From Gammaproteobacteria bacterium (GTDB lineage Bacteria; Pseudomonadota; Gammaproteobacteria; Tenderiales; Tenderiaceae): a DNA stretch of 64,000 bases. The notes beneath the pieces were generated by a model that was not told the DNA's origin, ran no database searches, and saw only the letters and a program-made list of their open reading frames with translations. Shown here in pieces: positions 52,660-61,470 of this stretch. The position numbers and the translations under genes are program-made. Position 1 is the stretch's first letter; every line of letters begins with the position of its first letter. The DNA lies in the NCBI GenBank assembly GCA_016200485.1, contig JACQEP010000010.1:186001-250000 (forward strand), written 5' to 3'.

Positions 52660-52953
52660 TTAATGCCGATGTTCATCTACCCATTCCTTGAGTGCCTCAT
52701 CCATGCGCCGCTGCCACCCGGGGCCAGTGGCTCGGAAATATTTAATCACTTCGGACGATAACCGCACATTGACAGGTACCTTACGCGGTGTTTTCTGTGC
52801 GCCACGCTGTCCAGGGAGGCGCTTGGGCAGCACTGTCAACAATTCCGGTGGTAACACTTCAGCAGCGGGTTTGGCCTTGGCAAACCATTCAGCGTCTAGT
52901 TCCGGGGTTTCATCATTAATCAGTTCAGGATTGGGTTTCTTGGGCTTTTTCAT
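52660..52953 (-). CDS. brnA: BrnA-type antitoxin
   Basis: 97 residues. The C-terminal V-N-V-R-L-S-S-E-V-I-K-Y-F-R-A-T-G-P-G-W-Q-R-R-M-D-E-A-L is a ribbon-helix-helix DNA-binding domain of the BrnA type. The N-terminal 60 residues would wrap the BrnT toxin. The gene overlaps brnT by 29 bp in the usual toxin-first order, and the complex should repress its own promoter. Confidence 0.92.
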   Translation of the reverse strand: MKKPKKPNPELINDETPELDAEWFAKAKPAAEVLPPELLTVLPKRLPGQRGAQKTPRKVPVNVRLSSEVIKYFRATGPGWQRRMDEALKEWVDEHRH

Positions 52954-53206
52954 AGCGGTTTACCTCTGCATTGGCCTTGCGCAGGCTGATAACCCGGATG
53001 CCTCCGGGGGTCAAAGTGAAAATCAAGACATGAAGCCGTTCTTCATCAATGAAGCCGATGGCTTGGAACCGGGATTCTGGATAGGGGTTGCGGGTATCTT
53101 GCACAACAAGAGCACTATCCCACTCAAAATCCTCCGCTAAGTCGAAGGGCAACCCGCGCTCACGGGTGTTCTTTTCAGATTTGGCGGGGTCGAAGTCGAT
53201 TTTCAT
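52925..53206 (-). CDS. brnT: BrnT-type toxin (putative ribonuclease)
   Basis: 93 residues. F-D-P-A-K-S-E-K-N-T-R-E-R-G (residues 5-18), the central R-F-Q-A-I-G-F-I and H-V-L-I-F-T and the late R-V-I-S-L-R-K-A-N-A-E-V-N-R-Y match the BrnT family, which cuts RNA and halts translation. There is no ribosome site before the start codon, and the predicted transcription start is only a few bases away, so the toxin may be made from a nearly leaderless message. Confidence 0.93.
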   Translation of the reverse strand: MKIDFDPAKSEKNTRERGLPFDLAEDFEWDSALVVQDTRNPYPESRFQAIGFIDEERLHVLIFTLTPGGIRVISLRKANAEVNRYEKAQETQS

Positions 53207-53213
53207 AATTTAA

Positions 53214-53243
53214 TTGTATATACAAATAAATGGATAATGTCAA
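53214..53243 (-). promoter_or_regulatory. promoter and operator of brnT-brnA
   Basis: On the minus strand TTGACA (53243-53238), 17 bases, TATACA (53220-53215). The perfect 12-base palindrome TTGTATATACAA (53214-53225) covers the -10 box and is the likely BrnA-BrnT operator. Confidence 0.65.
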
Positions 53244-53736
53244 GCTTTTTGTAGATACAGATACTACGCATCGCCCCAGATTGATACGCGACACTCAGAC
53301 CAGCGTTGACCGGCCTGGGCGGCCAGATTGCTGAATTTTTTTGACTCGTTCATGGGGCATACTCGCTTGGCCCAGTAAAGTGTTGCTTTAGCACCACTTA
53401 TGTGCCACAGCGATCACAGGCCACGGCACCAGCGGTGTGGCCGTCTTGCAATCAGGTACGCTCCTTCAACCTGGAAACAAGAGAACGTGCCGGCACTGTG
53501 CGCTATGTTGAAACACTGGATGCAGCCATCGCCGAAGAAATTACTAGCCGCGTTATTCAGAGTCATTGACCCCAGCACCTAATCGCCAGCAAACGTCACT
53601 TTACGTCACAAACTGACCATTTTTGTCACCTTGGCATGTTAGAACCCGTCCAAAAACGCCCATTTTTAAGCCCTTAACCAGCCAAAACCACCCGAACTGT
53701 GATCGATGTCATATTATTAAGCCTTCCTGACACACT

Positions 53737-53752
53737 TGGCACAGCCCGTGCA
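53737..53752 (+). promoter_or_regulatory. sigma-54 promoter of pilA
   Basis: TGGCACAGCCCGTGCA, with GG and GC separated by exactly ten bases, the -24/-12 pattern. Only the G before TGC departs from the best consensus. It lies 128 bp before the pilA start, and the activator gene pilR is 1.4 kb upstream. Confidence 0.85.
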
Positions 53753-53879
53753 ACATCCACTACAAGACGAAGGACTCGACTGCTAACTAAAGTCTTAGTC
53801 GCAAGGACCGATATGAGTTAGCGTATTCAACCCGTGATTTACATAGATTTGTCTAACAACTGAACTGAGGAGAAACATC

Positions 53880-54287
53880 ATGAAGAAGCAACAAGGTTTT
53901 ACCCTGATTGAATTGATGATTGTGGTCGCGATCATTGGTATTTTGGCGGCTGTGGCGATTCCTGCATACCAGACCTATACCAAGAAGGCCAAGTTCTCGG
54001 AAGTGGTGATGGCGGTCACCCCCTATAAGACTGCTTTTGAAGTTGCTGCGCAACAAGGCAATTTCGATGTAAGTACCATTACAGGTGCTGATACCGGCTC
54101 AAATGGTATTCCTGCGGCTGCTGGTGCAAGTGGTGTCGTCACCTCCGTAGCCATGGTGGATGGTGTCATCACTGCTACCGGAACGCCAGCCGTAGACAGC
54201 GTCACCTTCACACTAACGCCTAACGGAATTGTGCCGCCGATTCAATGGACCAAAGGCGGTACCTGCGTAGCTGCGGGTCTTTGCTAA
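53880..54287 (+). CDS. pilA: type IV major pilin PilA
   Basis: 135 residues. The leader M-K-K-Q-Q-G is cut before [11 protein letters not shown] (Glu5 of the mature pilin present), giving an N-methylated phenylalanine. The C-terminal disulfide loop is very short, Cys129 to Cys135 at the very end of the protein. GGAGAA stands nine bases before the ATG. It stands alone between a sigma-54 promoter and a strong terminator, as expected for a highly expressed subunit, and directly upstream of the assembly genes. Confidence 0.97.
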   Translation: MKKQQGFTLIELMIVVAIIGILAAVAIPAYQTYTKKAKFSEVVMAVTPYKTAFEVAAQQGNFDVSTITGADTGSNGIPAAAGASGVVTSVAMVDGVITATGTPAVDSVTFTLTPNGIVPPIQWTKGGTCVAAGLC

Positions 54288-54311
54288 CATCCTACAGGCC
54301 AATGGCCGAAC

Positions 54312-54339
54312 AAAAGGGCATCTTCGGATGCCCTTTTTT
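54312..54339 (+). terminator. terminator of pilA
   Basis: AAAAGGGCATC, TTCG, GATGCCCTTTTTT: an eleven-pair stem with a stable UUCG loop and a T tract, 25 bp after the stop. Confidence 0.95.
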
Positions 54340-54401
54340 ATTATTAATATTCTACTGGTCAGTTCAATATTGAATCTGTCGAATTAATTTGGGATCACTG
54401 A

Positions 54402-54551
54402 TTAATCCAGTTTTTCTGCCGCATCTCGACCCGTATCTTCTGTATGGCCTGCACATGACTGACATGCCGTACGCATCTGCGCAGTATAGAAGCCTGTCTG
54501 CGCGCCCATCAGACGAAACTCTATCATTCCGGGCATCTGCGGCCATTCCAT
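54402..54551 (-). CDS. possible small protein or gene remnant between pilA and pilB
   Basis: 49 codons from ATG 54551 to TAA. The frame stays open about 18 codons upstream as well. The translation contains F-R-L-M-G-A-Q-T-G-F-Y-T-A-Q-M-R-T-A-C and a C-Q-S-C pair. Its composition looks more like protein than random sequence, but there is no ribosome site and I recognise no family. It may be a decayed gene. Otherwise the 359-bp gap holds only the pilA terminator and the pilB leader. Confidence 0.25.
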   Translation of the reverse strand: MEWPQMPGMIEFRLMGAQTGFYTAQMRTACQSCAGHTEDTGRDAAEKLD

Positions 54552-54646
54552 GACTAGGCCAATCGCCTGATTAAAGTAATGGCCTTCTGCTGTCGAAATT
54601 AACTATGTTGGAATGCTTTATATCAAGTAAAGGGATTCACTTTGGA

Positions 54647-56356
54647 ATGAATACTGTTGCCCCACCTCTGACTGGCCTAGCCCAACGCTTGGTCAGCGAT
54701 GGTCTGATGGCGCGCGAGGCCGCCGAACAGGCCTATCAAGCTGCTGCCGCAGAAAAAATGCCGCTGGTGCGTTATCTGGTGAGCAAAAAACTGCTGGATG
54801 GCTTGACCATTGCCAACGCAGCCTCGCATGAATTCGGGGTACCGGTGTTCGACATCGACGCCATGGACATGGACATGGCGGCAACCTCCCTGATTAACGA
54901 AAAGCTGATCCGCAAACACGGGGTCATACCCTTAATGAAACGCGGCAATCGCCTCTTCGTCGCCATCTCCGACCCCACTAATTTTCTGGCGCTGGATGAA
55001 ATAAAATTTGCCACCGGCACCAATACCGAAGCAGTCCTGGTAGAGGAAGACAAGCTCGGCAAAATTATCGAAAAGTCACTCGAATCAAAAACCCAGGCCA
55101 TGGAGGGGCTGGAAGACAGCGACCTTGATGATCTCGACATTACCGGTGGTGATGAAGTCCCGGCTGACGACACCAGCGAAAAAGATGTCGACGATGCCCC
55201 CGTCGTGCGTTTCATCAATAAAATATTGTTGGATGCGATTAACAAAGGCGCCTCGGATATTCACTTCGAGCCTTATGAGAAAATATATCGCGTCCGCTTC
55301 CGCCAGGATGGCATGCTGCATGAAGTCACCAATCCACCAGTATCGCTGGCGCCAAAACTCTCCGCCCGCATCAAGGTCATGGCGCGGCTGGATATCTCGG
55401 AAAAACGTGTGCCACAGGACGGCCGCATCAAGCTCAAAATCACCAAGGATCGTGCTATCGATTTCCGTGTGAATACCTGTCCGACCTTGTTTGGTGAAAA
55501 AATAGTCATGCGTATTCTTGACCCGAGCAGTGCCAAGCTCGGGATTGATGCGCTGGGTTATGAACCGGAACAAAAACAGCTTTATATTGATGCCTTGAAT
55601 AAACCCTATGGCATGATCCTGGTCACTGGACCGACGGGTAGCGGTAAAACGGTTTCTCTGTATACAGGTTTGAATATTCTCAACACCGTAGATCGTAATA
55701 TCTCCACCGCTGAAGACCCGGCGGAAATTAACCTGCCCGGCGTGAATCAGGTCAATGTCAATCCCAAGGTCGGCCTCACCTTCGCGGCGGCACTGAAGGC
55801 ATTTTTGCGCCAGGACCCGGACGTGATCATGGTCGGGGAAATTCGTGACCTGGAAACCGCCGAGATTGCGATCAAGGCCGCGCAGACCGGCCACATGGTG
55901 CTTTCGACCCTGCATACCAACGATGCGCCACAAACGTTATCACGCTTGTTGAATATGGGCGTGGCGCCGTTCAACATCGCTTCGGCAGTGAACCTGATCA
56001 TTGCCCAACGCCTGGCACGAAAATTGTGTTCTCATTGCAAAGCAGTGGCCGATATCCCACCCGCAGCGTTACTGGAAGAAGGTTTTAGCGAGGCCGACGT
56101 TGAGACAGGACTCACCATTTATAAACCGGTCGGCTGCGACCAATGCACCGAAGGGTACAAGGGACGTGTCGGTATTTATCAGGTACTACCGTTCTCCGAA
56201 GAAATGGGTAGACTGATCATGGCCGGTGGCAACGCCATCCAGGTCGCCGACCAGGCCGAGAAAGAAGGGGTACCTGACCTCAAAAAATCTGGCCTACTGA
56301 AAGTGAAAAACGGTTTGACCAGCCTCGAAGAAATTCATCGCGTAATCACGGATTAA
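54647..56356 (+). CDS. pilB: type IV pilus assembly ATPase PilB
   Basis: 569 residues from ATG 54647, whose following residues (L-A-Q-R-L-V-S-D-G-L) line up with the start of Pseudomonas PilB; an ATG at 54605 would add 14. The N-terminal domain (1-150) is the kind that binds cyclic di-GMP in some PilB/MshE proteins. The ATPase has Walker A G-P-T-G-S-G-K-T (328-335), the Asp and His boxes (E-D-P-A-E-I, T-L-H-T-N-D-A) and a zinc site C-S-H-C and C-D-Q-C. It powers pilus extension. Confidence 0.97.
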   Translation: MNTVAPPLTGLAQRLVSDGLMAREAAEQAYQAAAAEKMPLVRYLVSKKLLDGLTIANAASHEFGVPVFDIDAMDMDMAATSLINEKLIRKHGVIPLMKRGNRLFVAISDPTNFLALDEIKFATGTNTEAVLVEEDKLGKIIEKSLESKTQAMEGLEDSDLDDLDITGGDEVPADDTSEKDVDDAPVVRFINKILLDAINKGASDIHFEPYEKIYRVRFRQDGMLHEVTNPPVSLAPKLSARIKVMARLDISEKRVPQDGRIKLKITKDRAIDFRVNTCPTLFGEKIVMRILDPSSAKLGIDALGYEPEQKQLYIDALNKPYGMILVTGPTGSGKTVSLYTGLNILNTVDRNISTAEDPAEINLPGVNQVNVNPKVGLTFAAALKAFLRQDPDVIMVGEIRDLETAEIAIKAAQTGHMVLSTLHTNDAPQTLSRLLNMGVAPFNIASAVNLIIAQRLARKLCSHCKAVADIPPAALLEEGFSEADVETGLTIYKPVGCDQCTEGYKGRVGIYQVLPFSEEMGRLIMAGGNAIQVADQAEKEGVPDLKKSGLLKVKNGLTSLEEIHRVITD

Positions 56357-56357
56357 T

Positions 56358-57599
56358 ATGGCGGAAAAAACATCAGACACCAAAACCAAGACCCAAGATA
56401 CTTTTCTTTGGGAAGGCACTGACAAACGCGGCAACCGCGCCAAGGGCGAAGTGCGTGGTATATCGCTCACCCTGGCCAAGGCCGAACTTCGGCGCCAGGG
56501 TGTCAATGTGCTCAAAATCAACAGGAAGTCCAAACCGCTGCTGGGGGGTGCTAGGAAAAAGAAAATCGGACCCAAAGACATTTCCATTTTCAGTCGCCAG
56601 ATGGCCACCATGATGAGTTCCGGTGTACCACTTGTACAATCATTTGAGATTATCGGTCGTGGCCATGAGAACCCGGCGATGATGGAGCTCATCCTCCAGA
56701 TCAAGGCGGATGTCGAAGGCGGCAACTCGCTGGCCGAAGCCCTGGCCAAACATCCGCAGTATTTCGATGCCCTTTACGTCAATCTAGTGAATGCGGGTGA
56801 GCAAGCCGGTATCTTGGAGACATTGCTCAACAAGATTGCCATCTACAAGGAAAAGGTCGAAGCCATCAAGGGCAAAATCAAGAAAGCTCTGTTTTATCCC
56901 GCCGCCGTTGTAACTGCCGCTATTATCGTTTCTTTCATCTTACTTTATTTTGTCATTCCGCAATTTGCTGCCCTGTTCCAGGGCTTTGGCGCAGATCTAC
57001 CGGCAATGACCCTGGCCGTGGTCGCCATGTCCAATTTCGTGATCAAGTGGTGGTATCTGATCATTGGCGCATTTGTCGGGGCTGGCTATGCCTTTATCGA
57101 AGCCAAAAAACGATCTCAACCCTTTAACGATTTTCTTGATCGATCAATTTTGAAGGCTCCAATTTTTGGCGAAATTATTCGCAAAGCCACCATTGCCCGT
57201 TTTGCCCGCACTCTGTCTACCATGTTTGCTGCTGGTGTACCCTTGGTAGAAGCCATGGCGACCGTCGCTGGCGCAGCTGGGAATATTGTTTATGCCAATG
57301 CCATCCTGCGTATGCGCGATGAAATTTCCACCGGTACCACCTTGACCCAATCCATGCGCCAGACCGGCCTCTTTCCCAATATGGTGGTGCAATTGGTGGC
57401 CATCGGCGAAGAGGCCGGCTCATTGGACGCCATGCTGGCCAAAGTTGCTGACTTTTACGAGGAAGAGGTTGATAATGCGGTCGATGGCCTCAGTAGCCTG
57501 ATGGAACCCTTGATCATGGCCTTTCTCGGCGTGATTATCGGCGGCATGGTGGTGGCGATGTACCTGCCTATCTTCAAGATGGGTCAAGTGGTCGGATAA
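56358..57599 (+). CDS. pilC: type IV pilus platform protein PilC
   Basis: 413 residues, one base after pilB. Two tandem GspF-type cytosolic domains (about 75-200 and 275-400) and three membrane helices (about 178-202, 226-250, 380-405). I-F-S-R-Q-M-A-T-M-M-S-S-G-V-P-L and F-A-R-T-L-S-T-M-F-A-A-G-V-P-L are the paired family motifs. It couples PilB to pilin insertion in the inner membrane. Confidence 0.97.
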   Translation: MAEKTSDTKTKTQDTFLWEGTDKRGNRAKGEVRGISLTLAKAELRRQGVNVLKINRKSKPLLGGARKKKIGPKDISIFSRQMATMMSSGVPLVQSFEIIGRGHENPAMMELILQIKADVEGGNSLAEALAKHPQYFDALYVNLVNAGEQAGILETLLNKIAIYKEKVEAIKGKIKKALFYPAAVVTAAIIVSFILLYFVIPQFAALFQGFGADLPAMTLAVVAMSNFVIKWWYLIIGAFVGAGYAFIEAKKRSQPFNDFLDRSILKAPIFGEIIRKATIARFARTLSTMFAAGVPLVEAMATVAGAAGNIVYANAILRMRDEISTGTTLTQSMRQTGLFPNMVVQLVAIGEEAGSLDAMLAKVADFYEEEVDNAVDGLSSLMEPLIMAFLGVIIGGMVVAMYLPIFKMGQVVG

Positions 57600-57611
57600 A
57601 TTATCTACACA

Positions 57612-58496
57612 ATGACCGTAATCGAATACCTCAGCGCCCAGCCGCTGTTTTTCATTGCCATTATCACCATCCTCGGCGCCACTGTCGGCAGCTTCCTCAA
57701 TGTCGTGATCTATCGCCTACCGCTGATACTGGAGCGGCAATGGCAGGAACAATGCGCCGAGTTACAACATCCGGATGGCAAGTTAACCCCTGCCGTTTCA
57801 GAACCCTTCAATCTTGCGGTGCCGCGCTCACGTTGTCCGCAATGCGGCCATCAAATCCGCGCTATCGAAAACATTCCAATCATCAGCTATCTCTTGCTGC
57901 GCGGCCGTTGCGCAAAGTGCAAGGTACATATCTCGATTCGTTACCCTATCATCGAGGCGGTAACGGCAGTGTTATCCGGCTTTGTCGCCTGGCATTTCGG
58001 TGTTGGCTGGGAAGCCGCCTGTGCCTTGGTTCTCACCTGGTCTTTGATTCCGCTGACCATGATCGATTTTGATCATCAGCTATTACCCGACGTCATTACC
58101 CTTCCCTTTCTCTGGGTGGGACTCGCCGCCAGCCTGTTCAGCGTCTTCACCTATCCCGGCGCAGCGATCATCGGTGCGCTGGCCGGTTATCTGAGCTTGT
58201 GGAGCATTTATTGGGCCTTCAAGCTACTCACCGGCAAGGAGGGCATGGGCTATGGCGACTTTAAACTGCTGGCGATGCTCGGCGCCTGGCTCGGCTGGCA
58301 GGCGTTGCCGGTGGTGATTCTGCTTTCGGCCTTTGTCGGCGCCGTGGTAGGCATCAGCTTGATTCTGTTCCTCGGCCGCGACCGCCAGTTGCCGATCCCT
58401 TATGGCCCTTACCTCGCTGCCGCGGGCTGGATCACCATGATCTGGGGCAATGATTTGACGCGGTTGTATTTGAAGATGGCGGGGTTGAATTCGTAG
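57612..58496 (+). CDS. pilD: prepilin leader peptidase / N-methyltransferase PilD
   Basis: 294 residues with about eight membrane helices. The cytosolic zinc loop has C-P-Q-C and C-A-K-C (about residues 75-78 and 100-103). The aspartyl protease site is in M-I-D-F-D-H-Q and G-Y-G-D-F-K-L-L. It would process PilA and all the minor pilins of both operons. Its TAG stop lies in a GTAGGGG repeat unit. Confidence 0.97.
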   Translation: MTVIEYLSAQPLFFIAIITILGATVGSFLNVVIYRLPLILERQWQEQCAELQHPDGKLTPAVSEPFNLAVPRSRCPQCGHQIRAIENIPIISYLLLRGRCAKCKVHISIRYPIIEAVTAVLSGFVAWHFGVGWEAACALVLTWSLIPLTMIDFDHQLLPDVITLPFLWVGLAASLFSVFTYPGAAIIGALAGYLSLWSIYWAFKLLTGKEGMGYGDFKLLAMLGAWLGWQALPVVILLSAFVGAVVGISLILFLGRDRQLPIPYGPYLAAAGWITMIWGNDLTRLYLKMAGLNS

Positions 58497-58516
58497 GGGT
58501 GTGATCCCCCTCGCCC

Positions 58517-58544
58517 GTAGGGGCACGGCGCGCCGTGCCCCTAC
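58517..58544. repeat. REP-like perfect palindrome (GTAGGGGCACGG type)
   Basis: Identical to the units at 18795 and 52392. A further unit, GTAGGGGTGTGATCCCCCT (58493-58511), stands directly before it and supplies the pilD stop codon. Confidence 0.9.
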
Positions 58545-58611
58545 CACGCCTGCAAAATCCATCTCCACGGCAGATATAGCAATTTTCCCCCGTTTCAGTT
58601 ATCACTATACA

Positions 58612-59217
58612 ATGTTCATCGTTGGCCTTACCGGCGGTATTGGCAGTGGCAAGTCCACTGTGGCCCGTTTTTTTGCCGAAATGGGGGTGCCGGTGATCGA
58701 TGCCGACATCATTGCCCGCGAAGTGGTCGAGCCGGGCCAGGCGGCGCTGGACGAAATCATCACCGCCTTCGGCCCGGAAATGCTGGACCCCGATGGTCGC
58801 CTTGACCGCACCCGGCTCCGGCGCGAGGTATTCGCCACCCCTGCCAAACGCCAGGTGCTGGAAGCCATTCTCCACCCGCGCATCCGCGCCGAGATGGAAA
58901 AACGCGCTGCCGATCTCAACGCCCCCTACTGTATTTTCGTCATCCCCTTACTGGTTGAAACCGGCCAGCGCAGCCATCTGGATCGGGTATTGGTGGTGGA
59001 CACAAGACCGGAACAACAGCGGCAACGGGTGCGGGAACGCGATGCGTTAAGTGACGCCGAAATCGACGCCATTCTTGCAGTGCAAACCTCGCGCAAAGAT
59101 CGTCTGGCAGTGGCCGATGATGTGATCACTAATAATAACGACCTTAATCACTTGAAAACTCAAGTTTTTGACCTTAATCTCCGTTATATTGCCTTAGCAG
59201 GGCAGAAAAAAGATTAA
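58612..59217 (+). CDS. coaE: dephospho-CoA kinase
   Basis: 201 residues from ATG 58612, which starts M-F-I-V-G-L-T-G-G-I-G-S-G-K-S-T with the P-loop at 8-15. A longer frame reads back through the palindromes to 58501 and is not real. It phosphorylates dephospho-CoA, the last step of coenzyme A synthesis. D-A-D-I-I-A-R and V-I-P-L-L-V-E are further family motifs. Downstream of pilD as in Pseudomonas. Confidence 0.97.
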   Translation: MFIVGLTGGIGSGKSTVARFFAEMGVPVIDADIIAREVVEPGQAALDEIITAFGPEMLDPDGRLDRTRLRREVFATPAKRQVLEAILHPRIRAEMEKRAADLNAPYCIFVIPLLVETGQRSHLDRVLVVDTRPEQQRQRVRERDALSDAEIDAILAVQTSRKDRLAVADDVITNNNDLNHLKTQVFDLNLRYIALAGQKKD

Positions 59218-59316
59218 TGGGGTTCAGTTTGGCGACAGAGTGAATTTTTTTGCACTTGTCTGGTTGCGCAAGTCAGATGATCGCGTAAACTATAACGCAT
59301 CCATCTACCCAACCCG

Positions 59317-60174
59317 ATGGTTGCGCCTGTGAACAGATACTCCGCCACTGCAACAAAATATAACTCCGAAGCACAGACGACTTCGGCATTAAAGGGACGA
59401 CAAGCGACGGTGCGCGACCAGATCGTGTTCGAACAACCGCTGAATGAACGGATACGGACATTTCTCCGGCTGGAGTTTCTGTTCGAACAATGCCGCGCCT
59501 TTACCTTCCGCGATTCCGTGTGGGACAGCCGGGCGTCGATGAATGCCCTGTTTGACCTGAGCAATGCCTTCAGCCGCGCCGATATCAAAACTGAACTCCT
59601 GAAAGAGCTGGAGCGTCAGACCAATTTCCTTGAAAAGCTGGCAGAGAATCCAAAGGTTGACCGGACCGTCCTGGATCAGCTGCTGAGCGAAATGGATGTC
59701 TTGATCGACCGCCTCCATTCCCTGCCAGTGCAATCGCTCGACATTCGTTCCAATGAATTTTTGAATAGCGTCAAACAGCGCAGCGCCATCTCGGGTGGTT
59801 GCTGTGATTTCGATTTGCCGTCCTACCATTTCTGGTTGTCTCAGCCCACCGAGCGTCGTGCTGCCGACATGAGCCGCTGGCTGGAACCTTTCGAACCGAT
59901 TCGCGAGTCTGTCAACATCCTGTTACGCCTGATCCGTGAAAGTGGCCATACCAGCGATGAAGTCGCCGAGAGCGGTTTCTTCCAGAAGAATCTCGATCAA
60001 ACCAGCATTTGCCAGTTGATCCGGGTCACCGTCGCCAGCAGTTATCCTTATTTTGCCGAAATCAGTGGTAGCAAACATCGCTTCACCGTACGTTTCTTGC
60101 GTCACGGCGGCGCTGAACGTCCCACCCAAGCCGAAGAAAACGTTCCCTTCAAACTAACCTGCTGCATGTTATGA
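59317..60174 (+). CDS. zapD: cell division protein ZapD
   Basis: 285 residues. [21 protein letters not shown] (about residues 36-56) is the conserved ZapD start; the family protein bundles FtsZ filaments. The first 30 residues are poorly conserved, and a GTG 12 bases downstream is also possible. It overlaps yacG by ATGA. The coaE-zapD-yacG order is common in gammaproteobacteria. Confidence 0.93.
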   Translation: MVAPVNRYSATATKYNSEAQTTSALKGRQATVRDQIVFEQPLNERIRTFLRLEFLFEQCRAFTFRDSVWDSRASMNALFDLSNAFSRADIKTELLKELERQTNFLEKLAENPKVDRTVLDQLLSEMDVLIDRLHSLPVQSLDIRSNEFLNSVKQRSAISGGCCDFDLPSYHFWLSQPTERRAADMSRWLEPFEPIRESVNILLRLIRESGHTSDEVAESGFFQKNLDQTSICQLIRVTVASSYPYFAEISGSKHRFTVRFLRHGGAERPTQAEENVPFKLTCCML

Positions 60175-60365
60175 GCGGTCCCAAAGTGGTGTCCTGCCCC
60201 ACCTGCGGCAAACCCGTGGTCTGGCAGGTGGAATCCCGTTGGCGTCCTTTCTGTTGTGAGCGCTGCCGTTTGATTGATCTGGGCGAATGGGCGAGTGAAT
60301 CGCGAAGAATCCCCGTGGAGGATGCGAGGGCAGATTTTGAATCCGATCAGGATACACCCCCGTAG
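60171..60365 (+). CDS. yacG: DNA gyrase inhibitor YacG
   Basis: 64 residues with zinc ligands C9-P-T-C12 and C28, C32, and the [17 protein letters not shown] block. In E. coli it binds GyrB and blocks DNA binding. The stop codon TAG lies in the first bases of a GTAG-type palindrome. Confidence 0.95.
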   Translation: MSGPKVVSCPTCGKPVVWQVESRWRPFCCERCRLIDLGEWASESRRIPVEDARADFESDQDTPP

Positions 60366-60390
60366 CGGCGGGTTTCAAACCCGTCCCTAC
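60362..60390. repeat. REP-like palindrome (GTAGCGGCGGGTTT type)
   Basis: GTAGCGGCGGGTTT, one base, AAACCCGTCCCTAC: near-perfect. It supplies the yacG stop codon and sits between two convergent genes. Confidence 0.85.
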
Positions 60391-60401
60391 AATGCGATTC
60401 A

Positions 60402-61340
60402 TCACCCCCACAACCCCCGAATCGCGGCGATGCCTTGGGCACCGTAATTAAAGGCGGTTTTTAAATCTTCCACATGCAGACCACCGAGCGCATAGACCGG
60501 CATCGGCACAGCATCGACGAGGCTGCGAAATTGATTCCAACCCAGCGGCGTTATTTCGGGGTGGCTGGCGGTGGTTTGCACTGGTCCTAACACGGCGAAA
60601 TCTACACCTATGCTCGCGGCATGTAGCAACTCTTGCGCATTGTGACAAGACGCGGCCACCCAATAATTGGATGGCAAGGGCCGTTGATGCCATTGCCGCA
60701 ATCGTTCAGCCGTTAGATGCACACCATCAGCACCCAGTTCTTCCACCCATCCCGGTTCGGCGTTGAGCAATAGCTTTACGTTCTGAGCATGACATAACTC
60801 GATCACCTTGGACGCCAAATTGCGGTACTCCGCTGGCGCCAGCGATTTGGCCCGTAGTTGTACCAGCCGCAATGAGTGCCGGGGAATGGCCTGCTGTAAT
60901 TGATCGAGGAATGCCGGAATATCGCCCGGCTCTGGCGTGATCAAATAGCGATCCGGCAATCGGGCGGCGGCGATAATCGGCACATTGGCGGCGGGAAAGG
61001 CGCGGCTGGGCAATTCTTCAGGCGTCAGCCATGCAATCGCCTGCCCTTCGCGGCCTTCTGGGCGGCCACGAAACCGGTCCACGCGCCAGACATCGAGCAG
61101 CACGGCCCGTTCGGGATACCGATGCTGCACCCGGATCAAGGGCCGAGCCTGTTCGATGTTGATTCCCACTTCTTCCTGTAGCTCGCGATCCAGCGCCGCC
61201 AGCACCTCTTCCCCCGGCTCCACCTTGCCCCCCGGGAACTCCCACAAGCCGCCCTGGTGCTTATCCAGCGGCCGCTGGGCAATCAGGACCCGGCCCTGAT
61301 CGTCGACAATGACCGCTGCTGCAACGTGTAAAAAGTCCAC
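60402..61340 (-). CDS. mutT: MutT-type Nudix hydrolase fused to a thiamine-phosphate synthase-like domain
   Basis: 312 residues. The N-terminal Nudix domain has G-G-K-V-E-P-G-E-E (residues 38-46) and R-E-L-Q-E-E-V-G (52-59), as in MutT, which removes 8-oxo-dGTP. From about residue 135 a ThiE/TenI-like barrel follows (L-V-Q-L-R-A-K, L-L-L-N, G-A-D-G-V-H-L, A-L-G-G-L). This fusion is usual in gammaproteobacteria; the second domain's reaction is not known. The arginine and lysine of ThiE are partly kept (R-A-K-S). Confidence 0.93.
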   Translation of the reverse strand: MDFLHVAAAVIVDDQGRVLIAQRPLDKHQGGLWEFPGGKVEPGEEVLAALDRELQEEVGINIEQARPLIRVQHRYPERAVLLDVWRVDRFRGRPEGREGQAIAWLTPEELPSRAFPAANVPIIAAARLPDRYLITPEPGDIPAFLDQLQQAIPRHSLRLVQLRAKSLAPAEYRNLASKVIELCHAQNVKLLLNAEPGWVEELGADGVHLTAERLRQWHQRPLPSNYWVAASCHNAQELLHAASIGVDFAVLGPVQTTASHPEITPLGWNQFRSLVDAVPMPVYALGGLHVEDLKTAFNYGAQGIAAIRGLWG

Positions 61341-61371
61341 TTACCCCCCGAAATCATTTTTTTGCTGATTT

Positions 61372-61387
61372 TGTGAACTGGATCACA
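61372..61387. promoter_or_regulatory. CRP/Vfr-type binding site
   Basis: TGTGA-ACTGGA-TCACA is a perfect 5-6-5 palindrome, flanked by TT and GTTT as in the CRP consensus. It lies 32 bp upstream of mutT and 84 bp before the small membrane protein gene, between divergent genes, so it could act on either. Confidence 0.6.
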
Positions 61388-61470
61388 GTTTTACTGCCAC
61401 CCACGCCTCAGAAATATTTTCCCGATCCGACTATAAATAATATAAACCTTTGTAATTCAGGAGTCGGACC

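Larger units (their letters stand above)
53207..53879. other. long intergenic region upstream of pilA
   Basis: 673 bp. The first 40 bp hold the brn promoter. From 53402 to 53569 there is a 55-codon frame (GTG start) that reads like coding sequence (V-R-S-F-N-L-E-T-R-E-R-A-G-T-V-R-Y) but has no ribosome site and no family I recognise; it may be a gene remnant. From 53585 to 53635 there are clustered GTCA/TGAC motifs (ACGTCA, CTGACC, TTGTCACC) about 110-140 bp before the pilA -24 box, a fitting position for PilR enhancer sites. The sigma-54 promoter and a 115-base untranslated leader follow. Confidence 0.5.

Noticed and set aside
55085-55933. 282-codon frame opposite pilB
   Set aside because: Antisense to the ATPase core of pilB, which is unmistakable on the plus strand.
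58501-58611. Longer coaE frame starting at 58501
   Set aside because: The extra residues come from the palindromic repeat; the ATG at 58612 gives the canonical start.
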